From an uncultured Oscillospiraceae bacterium (GTDB taxonomy: Bacteria > Bacillota > Clostridia > Oscillospirales > Acutalibacteraceae): DNA of 64,000 nucleotides. This document shows, piece after piece, positions 36,010 through 43,849 of the stretch. Within the stretch, counting starts at the first letter, position 1. Each line of letters opens with the position of its first letter. The notes under the pieces were generated by a model. It worked only from the letters and a program-made list of their open reading frames with translations, ran no database searches and was not told the DNA's origin. The translations under genes and the position numbers were made by a program. The stretch spans positions 1 through 64,000 of the forward strand of contig UQFL01000004.1 in NCBI GenBank assembly GCA_900540305.1, in the 5' to 3' direction.

Positions 36010-36140
36010 AAAAACAAAGACCCGTATATAGTATTCCTACCATATACGAGTCTCATTCTTCAATACTAAACCAGCTTTAATATAAAGCAGGATGTTGATT
36101 CAGCACACACAAAAATCGTGCGGAACTACTCCCTCATATC
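36010..36140 (-). promoter_or_regulatory. yybP-ykoY manganese riboswitch with terminator
   Basis: On the minus strand the leader shows the GAGGGAGTAG box, TCAACATC and ATGAGACTC, the conserved elements of the yybP-ykoY class. ATATGAG and CTCGTAT can pair as P1 (one G-U). The 3' strand of P1 is also the 5' arm of the terminator GACTCGTATAT / ATATACGGGTC plus TTTGTTTTT at 36010-36053. Mn2+ binding would block the terminator and switch the ATPase on. Confidence 0.85.
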
Positions 36141-36148
36141 GTATTTAT

Positions 36149-36177
36149 ATTATACCATATTTTGTCAGTTTATTCAA
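36149..36177 (-). promoter_or_regulatory. Promoter of the riboswitch-controlled ATPase gene
   Basis: TTGAAT (36177-36172), a 17-base spacer and TATAAT (36154-36149) on the minus strand, just ahead of the riboswitch. Confidence 0.8.
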
Positions 36178-36226
36178 TCCTAAATATGGTATACTTTCTA
36201 AACTTTACATTAACAAACTGTGAAAA

Positions 36227-37444
36227 TTATTTCTCGTCAATTTTCTTAGAGTACTTTGCAACATAAACAGTTCTCATAAGGAAGCATTCCAATTTAGGAA
36301 CATAATGAGGTCTGTTGAAGATATTAACATCAATAGCAGCCTCGCAGCCCTTTTCCATAATGATTTCAAGAGCCTGCATATCTCCCTCGCTGTTGCCGCA
36401 GATAAGAGCGCCGTTGCCTGCAATAAGAACAGCATTTCTGCCGCTGATTGCCTTGCCGATTTTAGCAGCGCAGTCATCAGTATCGCCGTCAATCCAAGCG
36501 CAGTTCTTAACATCAACGCCTGCAATCTGAGCAAAATCGTCAATCATAGGCTTCATATCTTCGCCTGTGCATGATACAGCAACTACATCGGGATTAGTGA
36601 GATGCTTAATCATTATTGCTTTCTGATTATCGTAAATGGCTTTATGGATTTTTGCACATTTAGGTGCAATTCCGTTAATGCCAAGGCAGGTTTCAAGGTC
36701 TACATCAACAGTAGTATTGCCTACTGTGAGAGTAAACATATTGCCGTTTCTTACAGATGAACCGAGATCGCATATAGTCTCAGGCATTTCGCCAGCGTCA
36801 ACTTTTTTAAGGAAGTAATTTCTCTTTGCCTCGGGAGAATATTCTTTTGCCCAAGAGTTACGGATATAGTTGTCCTTAATAACTCTTTCACAGCATTTTT
36901 CAAGAGTCTGAGCAAGCTCAAAAGCGTGCTCATAGTTGTCACCCATGCAGAGAGTGCCGTGGTGCATAAGCATAATTGCCCTTGCCGAGGGGTTCATCAT
37001 TATGCACATTTCAACCTTTTTGCGAAGTGACTCTGTTGTTGACATAGCGTAATCAGCTACAGGAACTTTGTCACCGAGAACAGGGCTGAACTCCTTATAT
37101 ACATTTCTGATTTCCATACCTGTGATGCTTACAATAGTAGCAGCCTTCTGATGAGTGTGAATAACAAAATCAACAGTGGGATGATGTCTGTAAGCTGCGG
37201 CATGAACGCCTTTTTCAGATGAAGGCTTAATATCGCCCTCATATGAGCAATCGTCAATATTTACAACTACAATTTCGTCGGGGGTGAGAGTTTCATATGC
37301 TCTGCCTGACGGAGTGATAACAAACTGAGTGTCAGAAATACGAGCGGAAACATTGCCCCAAGTGCGGGCGATAAGACCTGTTTCAATAAGTCTTTTACCT
37401 GCTTCTACGACTAATCTTTTAGCTTCTTCAATTTCGTAAGCCAT
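36227..37444 (-). CDS. Class II aldolase/adducin family protein, two-domain
   Basis: 405 residues. The first half (1-~210) is a complete zinc-dependent aldolase/epimerase: ARTWGNVSARI, ITPSGRAYETL, SSEKGVH (catalytic Glu), the HTH zinc pair and a further MHHG histidine. The second half (~225-395) follows the same order but has lost the zinc ligands (KHLTNP in place of HTHQ, GNGAL in place of HHGTL), so it is a decayed duplicate, perhaps structural. Such enzymes cleave or epimerise sugar phosphates such as fuculose- or ribulose-phosphates. AAAGGATAAC precedes the ATG. It lies 81 bases after the aminotransferase gene, on the same strand. Confidence 0.85.
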   Translation of the reverse strand: MAYEIEEAKRLVVEAGKRLIETGLIARTWGNVSARISDTQFVITPSGRAYETLTPDEIVVVNIDDCSYEGDIKPSSEKGVHAAAYRHHPTVDFVIHTHQKAATIVSITGMEIRNVYKEFSPVLGDKVPVADYAMSTTESLRKKVEMCIMMNPSARAIMLMHHGTLCMGDNYEHAFELAQTLEKCCERVIKDNYIRNSWAKEYSPEAKRNYFLKKVDAGEMPETICDLGSSVRNGNMFTLTVGNTTVDVDLETCLGINGIAPKCAKIHKAIYDNQKAIMIKHLTNPDVVAVSCTGEDMKPMIDDFAQIAGVDVKNCAWIDGDTDDCAAKIGKAISGRNAVLIAGNGALICGNSEGDMQALEIIMEKGCEAAIDVNIFNRPHYVPKLECFLMRTVYVAKYSKKIDEK

Positions 37445-37484
37445 AAAGTTATCCTTTCATTAACATTCAAAATAAACACATAAA

Positions 37485-37513
37485 GGGCGGTTGGTAAACT
37501 GCCAGCGCCGCCC
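37485..37513 (-). other. GC-rich hairpin between aminotransferase and aldolase genes
   Basis: GGGCGG and CCGCCC pair around an inner TGG/CCA stem, followed on the minus strand by TTTATGTGTTTATTTT. The T-run is imperfect, so it may reduce rather than stop transcription, or protect an mRNA end after processing. Confidence 0.55.
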
Positions 37514-37525
37514 TAAAATTATTAA

Positions 37526-39010
37526 TTAATAGTCAATCTTCTCGCACTTTGAAAGTACTTTGTCGAAGCGACGGATACATTCATCAATATCCTCTTCGGT
37601 GTAAGCGCTTGAAGTGTAAAGTCGAGAACCTGCAAGAGTAACAAGACCCTCAGCCATGTAAGCTGCGCCCATGTACTGCATTTCTGTCTGACGAATACCT
37701 GTCTGCTTCAATACATTCGGAATTGTCCACGGTCTCTTCCAGTCAACTTTGAAGTGCATTGTAGCAACTGTATGTAACTGGCAGATAGAACCAACATTGT
37801 AGCAAACAAACGGAAGATTGTATTTTTTGATAGACTCGTTAATACCCTTGGTAAGACGGTCTGCCATTTTACCTGCAACCTGACAAGCGTTTCTCTTTTC
37901 AATTTCGCAAATTACAGTATAACCTGCGCAGCATGAAATCGGTGTAGCAGCCATTGTACCGCCGCACATTGCCTTGTGAATCTTCTTGCCTTCTGACTTG
38001 TCAAGACCTGCGCCGAGATACTTCATAACTTCTTTATGACCGCCGATACCGCCTGCACCGGGATAACCGCCAGCGATGATCTTACCGAAAATAGTAATAT
38101 CGGGATCAATGCCGTAGTAACCCTGAGCGCCTGAAAGACCGATACGGAAACCTGTAACAACCTCGTCGCAAACAAGGAGAGCGCCATACTTGCGGCAAAG
38201 TGCCTGAACACCCTTCGGGAAATCTTTATCTACAGGGCGAGTTGCTGATTCGGGGCCGCAGGGCTCAATGAATACAGCAGCTGTGCCGCCGCGGAACTTA
38301 TTGAGGATAAGCTTCTTTTCAAGGCTCTTAAGGTCGTTCGGGAAGAACTCCTGAGTGTGCTTGAATACGAAGAGCGGAACACCGTGTGACTGCATATTGA
38401 GTGTACCGGGAACACGCATACCCCAAGCAAGCTGATCAGACCAGCCGTGGTAAGCGCCGCCCATTTTAATAATGTTTTTATGACCTGTTGCAAGACGGGC
38501 AACACGAACAGCACACATACATGCCTCAGTACCCGAACCGAGCATACGGAACATCTCAACAGACGGTACGCACTCGGAAATCTTCTTTGCAAGCTTATAT
38601 TCATAAGGATGGAAAAGACCTGTTGACGGTCCGCAGTCATTGAGGAGCTCGATAACTTTCTCTCTTACAACATCGTCATTTGAGCCGATAATTGTAGGTC
38701 CGCCAGCCTGAAGGAAGTCAAAATACTCATTTCCGTCAACATCGTAAAGCTTGTTGCCCTTTGCCTTTACCATAACTATCGGGAAAGGATAGTTGAAAGC
38801 AAGGTTATGCTGTACGCCGCCGGGAATTACGGTTTTAGCTTCTTCAATCTGCTCCTTAGATTTTTTGCACTTCTTTGCGAAATACTCTTCTTCATATTCT
38901 TTAAGAGCGGCTCTGTTAATTGAATAAACAGGTTTTTTGATGAGCGCATCAAGTTCTGCTGTAAGCTGCGCAGCATCGGGATACTCTGTGATCGCGAATC
39001 TTGTATCCAT
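37526..39010 (-). CDS. Class III aminotransferase, glutamate-1-semialdehyde aminomutase-like
   Basis: 494 residues. Hallmarks are VDGNEYFDFLQAGGPTIIG, GTEACMCAVRVAR, AYHGW, LLVCDEVVTGFR and the PLP lysine in FGKIIAGGYPGAG. The N-terminal ~60 residues and the absence of hem genes argue against a role in tetrapyrrole synthesis. Its neighbours (aldolase, FGGY kinase, TetR) point to catabolism of an aminated sugar or of an aldehyde such as malonic semialdehyde (inference). AAGGAGG precedes the ATG. Two perfect TetR-type operators lie in its leader. Confidence 0.85.
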   Translation of the reverse strand: MDTRFAITEYPDAAQLTAELDALIKKPVYSINRAALKEYEEEYFAKKCKKSKEQIEEAKTVIPGGVQHNLAFNYPFPIVMVKAKGNKLYDVDGNEYFDFLQAGGPTIIGSNDDVVREKVIELLNDCGPSTGLFHPYEYKLAKKISECVPSVEMFRMLGSGTEACMCAVRVARLATGHKNIIKMGGAYHGWSDQLAWGMRVPGTLNMQSHGVPLFVFKHTQEFFPNDLKSLEKKLILNKFRGGTAAVFIEPCGPESATRPVDKDFPKGVQALCRKYGALLVCDEVVTGFRIGLSGAQGYYGIDPDITIFGKIIAGGYPGAGGIGGHKEVMKYLGAGLDKSEGKKIHKAMCGGTMAATPISCCAGYTVICEIEKRNACQVAGKMADRLTKGINESIKKYNLPFVCYNVGSICQLHTVATMHFKVDWKRPWTIPNVLKQTGIRQTEMQYMGAAYMAEGLVTLAGSRLYTSSAYTEEDIDECIRRFDKVLSKCEKIDY

Positions 39011-39032
39011 TAATTTTTCCTCCTTGATATTT

Positions 39033-39074
39033 GTGAGCCGTTGCTCACCTTATTGGGCGTGAGTGGTTACTCAC
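39033..39074. promoter_or_regulatory. Two perfect 16-bp operators for the TetR regulator
   Basis: GTGAGCCGTTGCTCAC (39033-39048) and GTGAGTGGTTACTCAC (39059-39074) are perfect 6-bp inverted repeats with 4-base centres, 26 bases apart centre to centre. They lie between the aminotransferase promoter and its ribosome site, so a bound repressor would block that gene. The TetR gene lies 200 bases away on the opposite strand. Confidence 0.85.
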
Positions 39075-39089
39075 TAGTTTTACTATTTA

Positions 39090-39117
39090 AGTATATCACT
39101 TTTTAACGATTTGTCAA
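39090..39117 (-). promoter_or_regulatory. Promoter of the aminotransferase-aldolase genes
   Basis: TTGACA (39117-39112), a 16-base spacer and TATACT (39095-39090) on the minus strand. The operators begin 16 bases downstream of the -10. Confidence 0.82.
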
Positions 39118-39279
39118 ACCTCAAATTATTATTTTTTGGTAAAATTTGTTCTCATTATTGCAGAATTAATAAATATGTGTTAGTATATTAACATTATATT
39201 AAAATTGTGGCAGGGGGATTTGTGTTCATTGCACAAAAAGATTTTTTACGCTTTGTGCATTGCTACAAAATTTTAGAAA

Positions 39280-39939
39280 ATGACAAATATTCATTATAAA
39301 GAAGCGTTCAGCAGAATTTCAAAAGAAAGGCAAAATGAAATTCTTGAAATAGCAATTGAAGAATTTTCCGCTAAAGGTTATAATAATGCCAACATTAATA
39401 TAATAGCGAAAAACGCAGGTATAAGCATAGGACTTATGTATAAATATTTTGCTACTAAGGAAGACCTTTTTTTCACCTGCATTTCAAAGGGCATGCTGAT
39501 TCTTCAGGAAACGCTTGAGGAAATTATGAAAAGCAGCGACAAGTTGTTGCTTAAAGCTGAAAAAGTTATTCGTGCTACCTGCACACTGTCAAGAGATTAC
39601 AAAAACTATATAAAGCTTTACAACGAAATAACCGCCGAAAAAGACGGAGAACGCGCTGTTTATTTTGCAAGACAAATAGAGGGAAACACAAGCCGCATTT
39701 ATATAACCGCAATAGGCCAGGCGCTCGCAAGCGGTGATGTAAGGCAGGATCTTGACCCAAGACTGTTTGCATTTTTCCTTGACAATCTTCTTACAATGCT
39801 ACAATTTTCTTTCACTTGCAATTACTATAGAGAAAGGCTCAGTATGTATACAGGTGTAGACATAGACGAGCTTGACGATGATAAAATTGTTGAACAGCTT
39901 TTAAAATTTATAGAATCCGCATTCACTTTTTCGAAATAA
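39280..39939 (+). CDS. TetR/AcrR-family transcriptional regulator
   Basis: 219 residues. The DNA-binding domain is ILEIAIEEFSAKGYNNANINIIAKNAGISIGLMYKYFATKEDLF-like, spanning about 19-62. The C-terminal ligand-binding part is all helical. It is divergent from the aminotransferase gene and directly upstream of the FGGY kinase gene, and the two perfect palindromes between them are its likely binding sites. The ATG at 39280 has no good ribosome site; a short open frame with a strong site (GTG at 39222) overlaps it and may couple translation. The effector is probably a pathway intermediate. Confidence 0.88.
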   Translation: MTNIHYKEAFSRISKERQNEILEIAIEEFSAKGYNNANINIIAKNAGISIGLMYKYFATKEDLFFTCISKGMLILQETLEEIMKSSDKLLLKAEKVIRATCTLSRDYKNYIKLYNEITAEKDGERAVYFARQIEGNTSRIYITAIGQALASGDVRQDLDPRLFAFFLDNLLTMLQFSFTCNYYRERLSMYTGVDIDELDDDKIVEQLLKFIESAFTFSK

Positions 39940-39956
39940 CATAATAGGAGGATATT

Positions 39957-41573
39957 ATGGCTAAATATGTTATCACTTATGATATAGGCACAACGGGAAT
40001 AAAAACCTGCCTTATCGAAATTGACAGGGAAATCAAAATTCTCGGCTCATCATCACTCGGATACAATCTTTATGTTGACGATGAAGTAGGCGTAAAGGGC
40101 GGCGCAGAACAGCACGCAGACGAATGGTGGGAAGCAATGTGCGTTACTACGAGGACTGTTTTTGAAAAAGTGCCTTACATAAAGAAAGAGCAAATCGAAG
40201 GAATTTCATTCTGCTCACAAATGCAGGGTCTTGTGCTTGTTGATAAAGAAGGCAAGTGCGTTCGTCATCCTATGAGCTATATGGACCAGAGAGCAAGAGA
40301 AGAACTTAAAACAGGTATCGCTCACGGTGTTAAAATTGCAGGCGCCGAAGTTACAAAACTTCTCAAATATCTCAGATACACAGGCGCAGTAAGTTCGTCA
40401 GTTAAGGACCCGATTTGGAAATATAAATGGGTAGAAGCTCACGAGCCCGAAGTTTTCAAAAATGTTTACAAGTGGCTTGATGTTAAGGAATATCTTATCT
40501 GCCGTGCAAGCGGTGAATTCGTTATGACACAGGACAGCGCATTCGCAACTCTCCTCTATGATACAAGAAAGGGTCACGAGGGTTGGTGCAAACCCATTTG
40601 CGATATGGTGGGCGTTGACATTAAGCATTTGCCCGAAATCAAGGCGTGCACCGAAAAGGTCGGCGAAGTTACTGAATCAGCTGCAAAAGAACTTGGACTC
40701 GCTCCCGGAACAGCGGTTTTCGGCGGCGGCGGAGACGCTTCTCTTATCGGCGTAGGCGCAGGCGCAGTACAGGTTGGCGATACACATATTTACAGCGGAA
40801 CATCGGGCTGGGTAGGCACTGTTGTTGACAGACAGGTTGTTGACGCAGGCGCTATGATGGCGGCTATTGTCGGCGCAGACCCGAATAAATACAACTATTT
40901 CGGCGAACTTGAAACCTCTAATAAATGTGTTGAGTGGGTTAAAGACCACCTTGCTCTTGACGATATAGGCGTTTATCTTCAGGGAAAAAGCATTTCCGAT
41001 TCTGTTGAAACTCTCAACATAAATCTTTACGATTACATGGAAGATGTTATAGACCAAATACCAGCAGGCTCAAACGGAACGATTTTCACACCGTGGCTTC
41101 ACGGTAACAGATGCCCGTTTGAAGACCCGAATGCATCAGGAATGTTCTTTAACATCAAGATTGAAACAGGCAAAACAGAAATGATAAGGGCCGTAGTTGA
41201 GGGAATTTGTTTCCATATGAGATGGATGCTTGAAAGGCAGGATATTAAAAAGGAAGTTAAAATATCCGATGTTATCCGTTTCTGCGGCGGCGGCGCTCTT
41301 GGCGGTGTTACCTGCCAGATTCTTTCCGATATTCTTCAGAGAGATATTGAAGTTGTTGACAGTCCTCAAAATGTTGGCGCAGTTGGCGCTGCTGCTTGTA
41401 TTGCCGTTGGTCTCGGTCTTATCCCCGACCTTGAGCATGTTAAAACACTTATTCCCGCTAAGCACATTTATCATCCCAACAAGGAAAACAAAGCCGTTTA
41501 TGATAAAAACTTCACTGTATTTAAAAACCTTTATAAATGCAATAAAGAAAACTTTGCAATTCTCAACGGCTGA
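39957..41573 (+). CDS. FGGY-family carbohydrate kinase (xylulokinase-like)
   Basis: 538 residues. The N-terminal phosphate loop is YDIGTTGIKT; FCSQMQGLVLVD and YMDQRA belong to the substrate site; the ATP-binding region has GGGGDASLIGVGAG, YSGTSGW and FCGGGALGGVTCQ. This is the FGGY fold that phosphorylates keto-pentoses, keto-hexoses or polyols at a terminal hydroxyl. TAGGAGG lies 7 bases before the ATG, and it follows tetR by 17 bases, so the two are co-transcribed. A strong terminator follows. Confidence 0.88.
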   Translation: MAKYVITYDIGTTGIKTCLIEIDREIKILGSSSLGYNLYVDDEVGVKGGAEQHADEWWEAMCVTTRTVFEKVPYIKKEQIEGISFCSQMQGLVLVDKEGKCVRHPMSYMDQRAREELKTGIAHGVKIAGAEVTKLLKYLRYTGAVSSSVKDPIWKYKWVEAHEPEVFKNVYKWLDVKEYLICRASGEFVMTQDSAFATLLYDTRKGHEGWCKPICDMVGVDIKHLPEIKACTEKVGEVTESAAKELGLAPGTAVFGGGGDASLIGVGAGAVQVGDTHIYSGTSGWVGTVVDRQVVDAGAMMAAIVGADPNKYNYFGELETSNKCVEWVKDHLALDDIGVYLQGKSISDSVETLNINLYDYMEDVIDQIPAGSNGTIFTPWLHGNRCPFEDPNASGMFFNIKIETGKTEMIRAVVEGICFHMRWMLERQDIKKEVKISDVIRFCGGGALGGVTCQILSDILQRDIEVVDSPQNVGAVGAAACIAVGLGLIPDLEHVKTLIPAKHIYHPNKENKAVYDKNFTVFKNLYKCNKENFAILNG

Positions 41574-41610
41574 TAAAAATTCTGCTTAACACTTAAATAA
41601 AAACTAGTAA

Positions 41611-41650
41611 AAGCACTGTTTAGATAAAGCTAAACAGTGCTTTTGTTTTT
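41611..41650 (+). terminator. Terminator after the FGGY kinase gene
   Basis: Perfect stem AAGCACTGTTTAG / CTAAACAGTGCTT with loop ATAAAG, followed by TTTTGTTTTT. Confidence 0.93.
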
Positions 41651-41672
41651 ATTATACAAAATGCTTTCGCTC

Positions 41673-41702
41673 TTGACACAAGGTGATGAAATATTTTACA
41701 AT
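41673..41702 (+). promoter_or_regulatory. Promoter of the membrane protein gene at 41805
   Basis: TTGACA (41673-41678), an 18-base spacer and TACAAT (41697-41702). It leaves a leader of about 95 bases. Confidence 0.7.
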
Positions 41703-41804
41703 TTAATTGGAGTTTACACCGATTGTTAAATCAGCATTTTTCGTATGAGGTTTATTTAAACAAGCTCTAATTATCCCACTTCAACTAACGGGGAGGCAAA
41801 AATT

Positions 41805-42761
41805 ATGCCTGAATTCTTAACCAACACTGCCGCTACGACAGTATGTTATTGTGTTATAATTGCTTGTAAAATTATATATAGTATAATAATCAATAAAACT
41901 TGCCGTAACCTGAGTAAAGCTCATCGCAACATTCTAACATATCTATCTTTTGTATTACCGATTATAACAGGGGTAATTTGCATAATAAAATGCAAAAATA
42001 CAACAAAAAGCAAAATTATCGTGGCTGTTTCTATGATAACTTCCCTTGCTTTAAGCATTTCGGCAGCAACTATTATAACTTACAATACAAGAGAAAAATA
42101 TTATGACGCAAACGGTGAAGTTCAGTTTTATATGAGCGGTGTCTCATTTTTAGATGCTGACGGCAATAAATACACATTCAATTTTGAAAAATCTGGTTAT
42201 GACCGTTTATATATAAACGGCACAGACGAATATCTTAATAGCGATTTATGCTACCTTGATGAAAACGGATTGCTTATTTATGATGACGATATGTCAATCA
42301 GCGCTTTTGACGAAAGCAGCTGCAAAGATACGGACGGTGAATTGTACTACCCTGCCAAATTCTCTACTTATAATGAAGACGGCTCAGTGAATTATTCTTT
42401 CAACAGCGCAAACTTCCATTATGATAGATTACAAAACGCATATACATACAACTATGTTCCATATTACGACAAAGATTTAAACAAATATGCATATTCATTT
42501 GATTCACAACTTCTGAAAGGTTTTTATACAAAGCTGTCAACAGGCGAAAAGTTTGAAAATGAATACTGTTTTGTTGACGAAAACGGTTATTTGGTATATT
42601 TAAACAACCAAGAGCTTTCTGAGCATAAAAACGAAAACGGTTCTAAAACCTATACGGATTCAAACGGAAATACATATTTTTGGGCATCAAGCGTAAATTG
42701 GGATAAAGACGGCAATATGTACAATGCTCACGGTGATCTCTTATACAATTCAAACAATTAA
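41805..42761 (+). CDS. Unrecognised membrane protein with duplicated extracellular region
   Basis: 318 residues. Three hydrophobic segments are seen at about 10-30, 42-62 and 68-92, followed by a 225-residue polar region rich in Tyr, Asp and Asn. That region appears to be an internal duplication: DENGLLIYDDD and DENGYLVYLNN occupy equivalent places, each followed by a DGxxY block. The ribosome site is GGGGAGG. No enzyme motif is visible. It sits alone between two terminators and may be a small surface-exposed protein. I do not recognise the family. Confidence 0.75.
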   Translation: MPEFLTNTAATTVCYCVIIACKIIYSIIINKTCRNLSKAHRNILTYLSFVLPIITGVICIIKCKNTTKSKIIVAVSMITSLALSISAATIITYNTREKYYDANGEVQFYMSGVSFLDADGNKYTFNFEKSGYDRLYINGTDEYLNSDLCYLDENGLLIYDDDMSISAFDESSCKDTDGELYYPAKFSTYNEDGSVNYSFNSANFHYDRLQNAYTYNYVPYYDKDLNKYAYSFDSQLLKGFYTKLSTGEKFENEYCFVDENGYLVYLNNQELSEHKNENGSKTYTDSNGNTYFWASSVNWDKDGNMYNAHGDLLYNSNN

Positions 42762-42780
42762 AATACCACAACAACACAAA

Positions 42781-42815
42781 AAAACTCCCTCGGTTAGACC
42801 GAGGGAGTTTTTTTA
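42781..42815. terminator. Bidirectional terminator between convergent genes
   Basis: The stem AAACTCCCTCGG / CCGAGGGAGTTT is flanked by A-runs and T-runs. It lies between the membrane protein gene and the 3' end of iolC. Confidence 0.93.
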
Positions 42816-43832
42816 TTATGCTCTTGCAACCATTTCGCCGTATTTTTCTTTGCTTTCCTTAATGAAATCCTCTACCTGCTTTGCTGTGGGCATTGCATCT
42901 GAACAGCTGTGTGCTGAAATAAGAATTGATGCTGAGGCAGAACCAAACTCAAGGCAGTCGATAATATCCTTGCCCTGAAGCAGGCTGTAAAGGAATGAAG
43001 AACCATAACCGTCTCCGCCACCGAAGCCCTTGAGCTTAACTGCGGGGAAGGGTTTGATTGTATAATACTTGCCGTCATTAGTATAAGCTGTTGAACCTTC
43101 TTTACCGTGCTTAATAACACAGATAGAAGCGCCGAATGACTGCCAGTACTGAGCAGACTCTTTATCATCAGCCTTAACGCCGACAATTCCTTCTGTGAGG
43201 TCAAATTCCTCTCTTGAGCCGATAATAATATCAGCATTCTGCGCTACAAGACTGTAATAAACAGCAATTTCATCCTTTGATTTCCATGTATATTCACGGT
43301 AGTCAATATCGAAAATAATTCTTACATTGTTCTTTTTAGCAAGCATCATAGCTTTAAGGCAAGCCTCTCTGCTCGGGCTCTTTGCAAGCGCTGTACCGCT
43401 GATAACAATCGCTTTTGCAGAAGCTATGTAATCCTCGTCAACATCTGACGGGTCAAGGCAGAAATCCGCAACATTATCTCTGTACATAAGGATTGAGGAT
43501 TTTTCTTTTGAAAGAATTTCCGTAAATGTAAGACCGATGCATTCGCCGTTTTTAGCACGGGTCACATGGCTTGTGTCAATTCCCTCTTTATCGAAATAAT
43601 TTACAACAAAATCTCCGAACTGATCGGCAGAAACGCAGCCGATAAAGCCAACTTTACAGCCGAGTCTTGCAAGACCTACTGCAATATTTGCGGGAGAACC
43701 GCCTACATATTTATTGAAGTTTGAAGATTCTGAAAGCGGCATATACATATCCGTTGGGTTGAAATCTATTGCAATTCTTCCAATCGGGATAAAATCAAGC
43801 GGTTTTGACATATCAAATTCAATGTATTTCAT
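42816..43832 (-). CDS. iolC: 5-dehydro-2-deoxygluconokinase (PfkB family)
   Basis: 338 residues. PfkB landmarks are VGGSPANIAVGLARLG near residue 45 and GFGGGDGYGSSFLYSL near 285, where GGGD holds the catalytic aspartate. DIDYREYTWKS is characteristic of IolC-type kinases. The enzyme phosphorylates 2-deoxy-5-keto-gluconate. It is 17 bases after iolJ on the same strand, so the kinase and the aldolase for the next step are one unit. AAGGAG precedes the ATG. Confidence 0.9.
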   Translation of the reverse strand: MKYIEFDMSKPLDFIPIGRIAIDFNPTDMYMPLSESSNFNKYVGGSPANIAVGLARLGCKVGFIGCVSADQFGDFVVNYFDKEGIDTSHVTRAKNGECIGLTFTEILSKEKSSILMYRDNVADFCLDPSDVDEDYIASAKAIVISGTALAKSPSREACLKAMMLAKKNNVRIIFDIDYREYTWKSKDEIAVYYSLVAQNADIIIGSREEFDLTEGIVGVKADDKESAQYWQSFGASICVIKHGKEGSTAYTNDGKYYTIKPFPAVKLKGFGGGDGYGSSFLYSLLQGKDIIDCLEFGSASASILISAHSCSDAMPTAKQVEDFIKESKEKYGEMVARA

Positions 43833-43849
43833 ATTTTTACTCCTTAAAA

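Noticed and set aside
37526..39010. hemL, glutamate-1-semialdehyde aminomutase for haem synthesis
   Set aside because: Protein is about 60 residues longer than HemL and lies in a sugar-catabolism context without other hem genes.
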